This document shows, in pieces, positions 11,899 through 12,896 of a stretch of DNA of 12,896 nt (positions within the stretch are counted from its first letter, which is position 1; the number at the start of each line of letters is the position of its first letter). Below the pieces are notes generated by a model. It was not told the origin of the DNA. It made no database searches and was given only the letters and a program-made list of their open reading frames with translations. The translations under genes and the position numbers were made by a program. The stretch is taken from NCBI GenBank assembly GCA_035646535.1, contig DASRPD010000031.1:1-12896 (forward strand), in the 5' to 3' direction. This DNA is from DASRPD01 sp035646535 (GTDB taxonomy: Bacteria; Actinomycetota; Acidimicrobiia; IMCC26256; JANYLB01).

Positions 11899-12896
11899 TC
11901 ACGCCGGCCGGCCCGAGCCCCCCAGCAAGCGGCGCACGACCTTGCCGGTGGGATTGCGCGGGAGCTCGTCGACGAGCACCACCTCTCGGGGGACCTTGTG
12001 GCGCGCGAGGTGGTCCCGCACGAAGGTGCGCAGGTCGTCGGCCGTCGGCGACGCCCCTGGTGCCGCCACGACGTAGGCCTCGAGGCGTTGACCGAACTCC
12101 GTGTCGGAGACCCCGACGACGGCCGCGTCGGCCACGCCCGGATGCTCGAGCAGCAGGTGCTCGACCTCTCCGGGGAACACGTTCTCGCCGCCGGACACGA
12201 TCATGTCGTCCTCGCGGCCCTCGACGAACAGGCGGCCCTCCTCGTCGAAATGCCCGACGTCGCCGGTGCTCATCAGCCCGCGCGACACCGTCTTCATGCC
12301 GCCGTCGGTGTACCCAGCAAAGACCATCGGGCCGCCGACGAAGATCGCTCCGCGCGCTCCTGTCGGCAACGCCGCGTCGTGCTCGTCGCGGATCTCGATC
12401 GTCGTGCCGCGCAGCGGCCTACCGGCCGTGTTCGGCGCGGCGCGCAGGTCGGCAGGGTCCGCGAGGGTCCCATACGCGACCTCGGTGGAGCCGTAGAGGT
12501 TGAACACGACGTCGCCGAAGACATCCATGAAGTCCGGGGCCAGCCGGCCGGGCAGCGCGGAGCCGCTCACGGCCACGTAACGCAGGGAGGTCGTGTCGTA
12601 CTCGGCCCGAACCGACTCCGGGACCGCGACGATGCGCCGGAGCATCACCGGCACCGCGACGAGTCCCTGCGCGCGGTGCGCGGCGACGGCCGCGAGCGTC
12701 TCGACCGGGTCGAAGCGGCGGCGTAGCACCGCGGTCGAGCCGAGCAACAGACCCAGCGCGAGATGCCCGAACCCCCAGGAGTGGAACAGCGGCGCGGCGA
12801 TCACGCTCACCTCGCCGGATCGCATCGGGAGCGCGGAGAGCAGCGCCAGCGCGGGGCCGATGCCGCTGCGATGCTCGCGCGGCGCACCCTTCGGGG
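11899..12896 (-). CDS. AMP-forming acyl-CoA synthetase, partial (N-terminus off the window)
   Basis: These 331 visible residues are the C-terminal two thirds of an ANL-superfamily fatty-acid/acyl-CoA ligase. The open frame does not start at the ATG at 12825. It runs on to the window edge, where it reads PKGAPREHR, the end of the ATP phosphate loop (SGTTGxPKG) seen in FadD-type ligases. The true start is therefore several hundred bases beyond 12896. Further motifs, in visible numbering, are APLFHSWGFG (34-43), NLYGSTEVAYG (132-142), STGDVGHFDEEGRLFVEGRE (209-228), the hinge SGGENVFPGEVE (234-245) and the C-terminal PRNPTGK with catalytic Lys318. All core residues seen are intact, so the enzyme should be active. 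It is a different paralogue from the synthetase at 742-2289, being more FadD-like. It is convergent with the phosphoesterase gene. The substrate is probably a fatty or other hydrophobic acid, inferred from the family. Confidence 0.92.
   Translation of the reverse strand, partial: PKGAPREHRSGIGPALALLSALPMRSGEVSVIAAPLFHSWGFGHLALGLLLGSTAVLRRRFDPVETLAAVAAHRAQGLVAVPVMLRRIVAVPESVRAEYDTTSLRYVAVSGSALPGRLAPDFMDVFGDVVFNLYGSTEVAYGTLADPADLRAAPNTAGRPLRGTTIEIRDEHDAALPTGARGAIFVGGPMVFAGYTDGGMKTVSRGLMSTGDVGHFDEEGRLFVEGREDDMIVSGGENVFPGEVEHLLLEHPGVADAAVVGVSDTEFGQRLEAYVVAAPGASPTADDLRTFVRDHLARHKVPREVVLVDELPRNPTGKVVRRLLGGSGRPA

Noticed and set aside
12823..12825. ATG at 12825 as the start of the right-hand acyl-CoA synthetase
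   Set aside because: The open frame continues to the window edge and encodes PKGAPREHR, part of the ATP loop, so this is an internal Met.
1..12896. Mobile element, CRISPR array, defence island or biosynthetic gene cluster
   Set aside because: No transposase, integrase, spaced direct repeats, nuclease, or polyketide/peptide synthetase modules are visible, and base composition looks even throughout.

Overview
The window comes from a high-G+C bacterium, almost certainly an actinobacterium. I infer an Acidimicrobiia-like or mycobacteria-like environmental lineage from the G+C-rich third codon positions, the use of GTG starts, the several acyl-CoA synthetase and short-chain dehydrogenase (SDR) genes, a 'phosphotransferase family' gene, and lipoprotein-type secreted hydrolases. 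No rRNA, tRNA, CRISPR array, integrase, transposase or plasmid/phage gene is visible. It looks like ordinary chromosome: twelve complete protein genes plus one cut by the right edge, with no gene-free stretch longer than about 300 bp.

Layout, left to right. (1) 17-2289 (+): an SDR and an AMP-forming acyl-CoA synthetase share an ATGA stop/start overlap and form a translationally coupled pair; the operon may continue off the left edge. (2) 2377-2661 (-): a small dimeric alpha/beta-barrel (ABM-like) protein with a good -10 box, divergent from (3) 2847-4055 (+): a sulfide:quinone oxidoreductase (SQR)-type flavoprotein. (4) 4146-5246 (-): an aminoglycoside-phosphotransferase-fold kinase of the ACAD10/ACAD11/LvaA group. 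It is divergent from (5) 5467-5895 (+), a VOC/glyoxalase-fold protein, which is followed by (6) 5958-6404 (+), a small lipoprotein of unknown role. (7) 6460-7560 (-): a DUF2855 protein, divergent from (8) 7695-8195 (+), a small protein with a possible lipocalin-like barrel. (9) 8260-9687 (-): a large exported alpha/beta-hydrolase-domain protein, divergent from (10) 9951-10709 (+), an HSD10-like SDR. (11) 10902-11777 (+): an exported, cysteine-rich phosphoesterase-family protein. (12) 11899-12896 (-): the C-terminal two thirds of a second acyl-CoA synthetase, cut inside its ATP-binding loop by the window edge.

How the genes may work together. Two acyl-CoA synthetases, two SDRs (one resembling 3-hydroxyacyl-CoA dehydrogenase type 2) and an LvaA/ACAD11-type kinase fit a lineage that activates and degrades varied carboxylic acids as CoA thioesters. 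The exported hydrolase and phosphoesterase could supply substrates. This is inference: apart from the coupled pair, and possibly the VOC/lipoprotein pair, the genes are separate units in alternating orientation. Hairpins at three convergent junctions and after the HSD10-like gene look like factor-independent terminator stems without U-tracts.

I did not find a convincing new biological system. The items most worth a second look are the SQR-like enzyme that keeps two of the three SQR cysteines and lacks the usual C-terminal tail, the VOC protein with a degraded metal site, the LvaA-type kinase without its dehydrogenase partner, the DUF2855/lipocalin-like divergent pair, and the inverted repeat upstream of the phosphoesterase.
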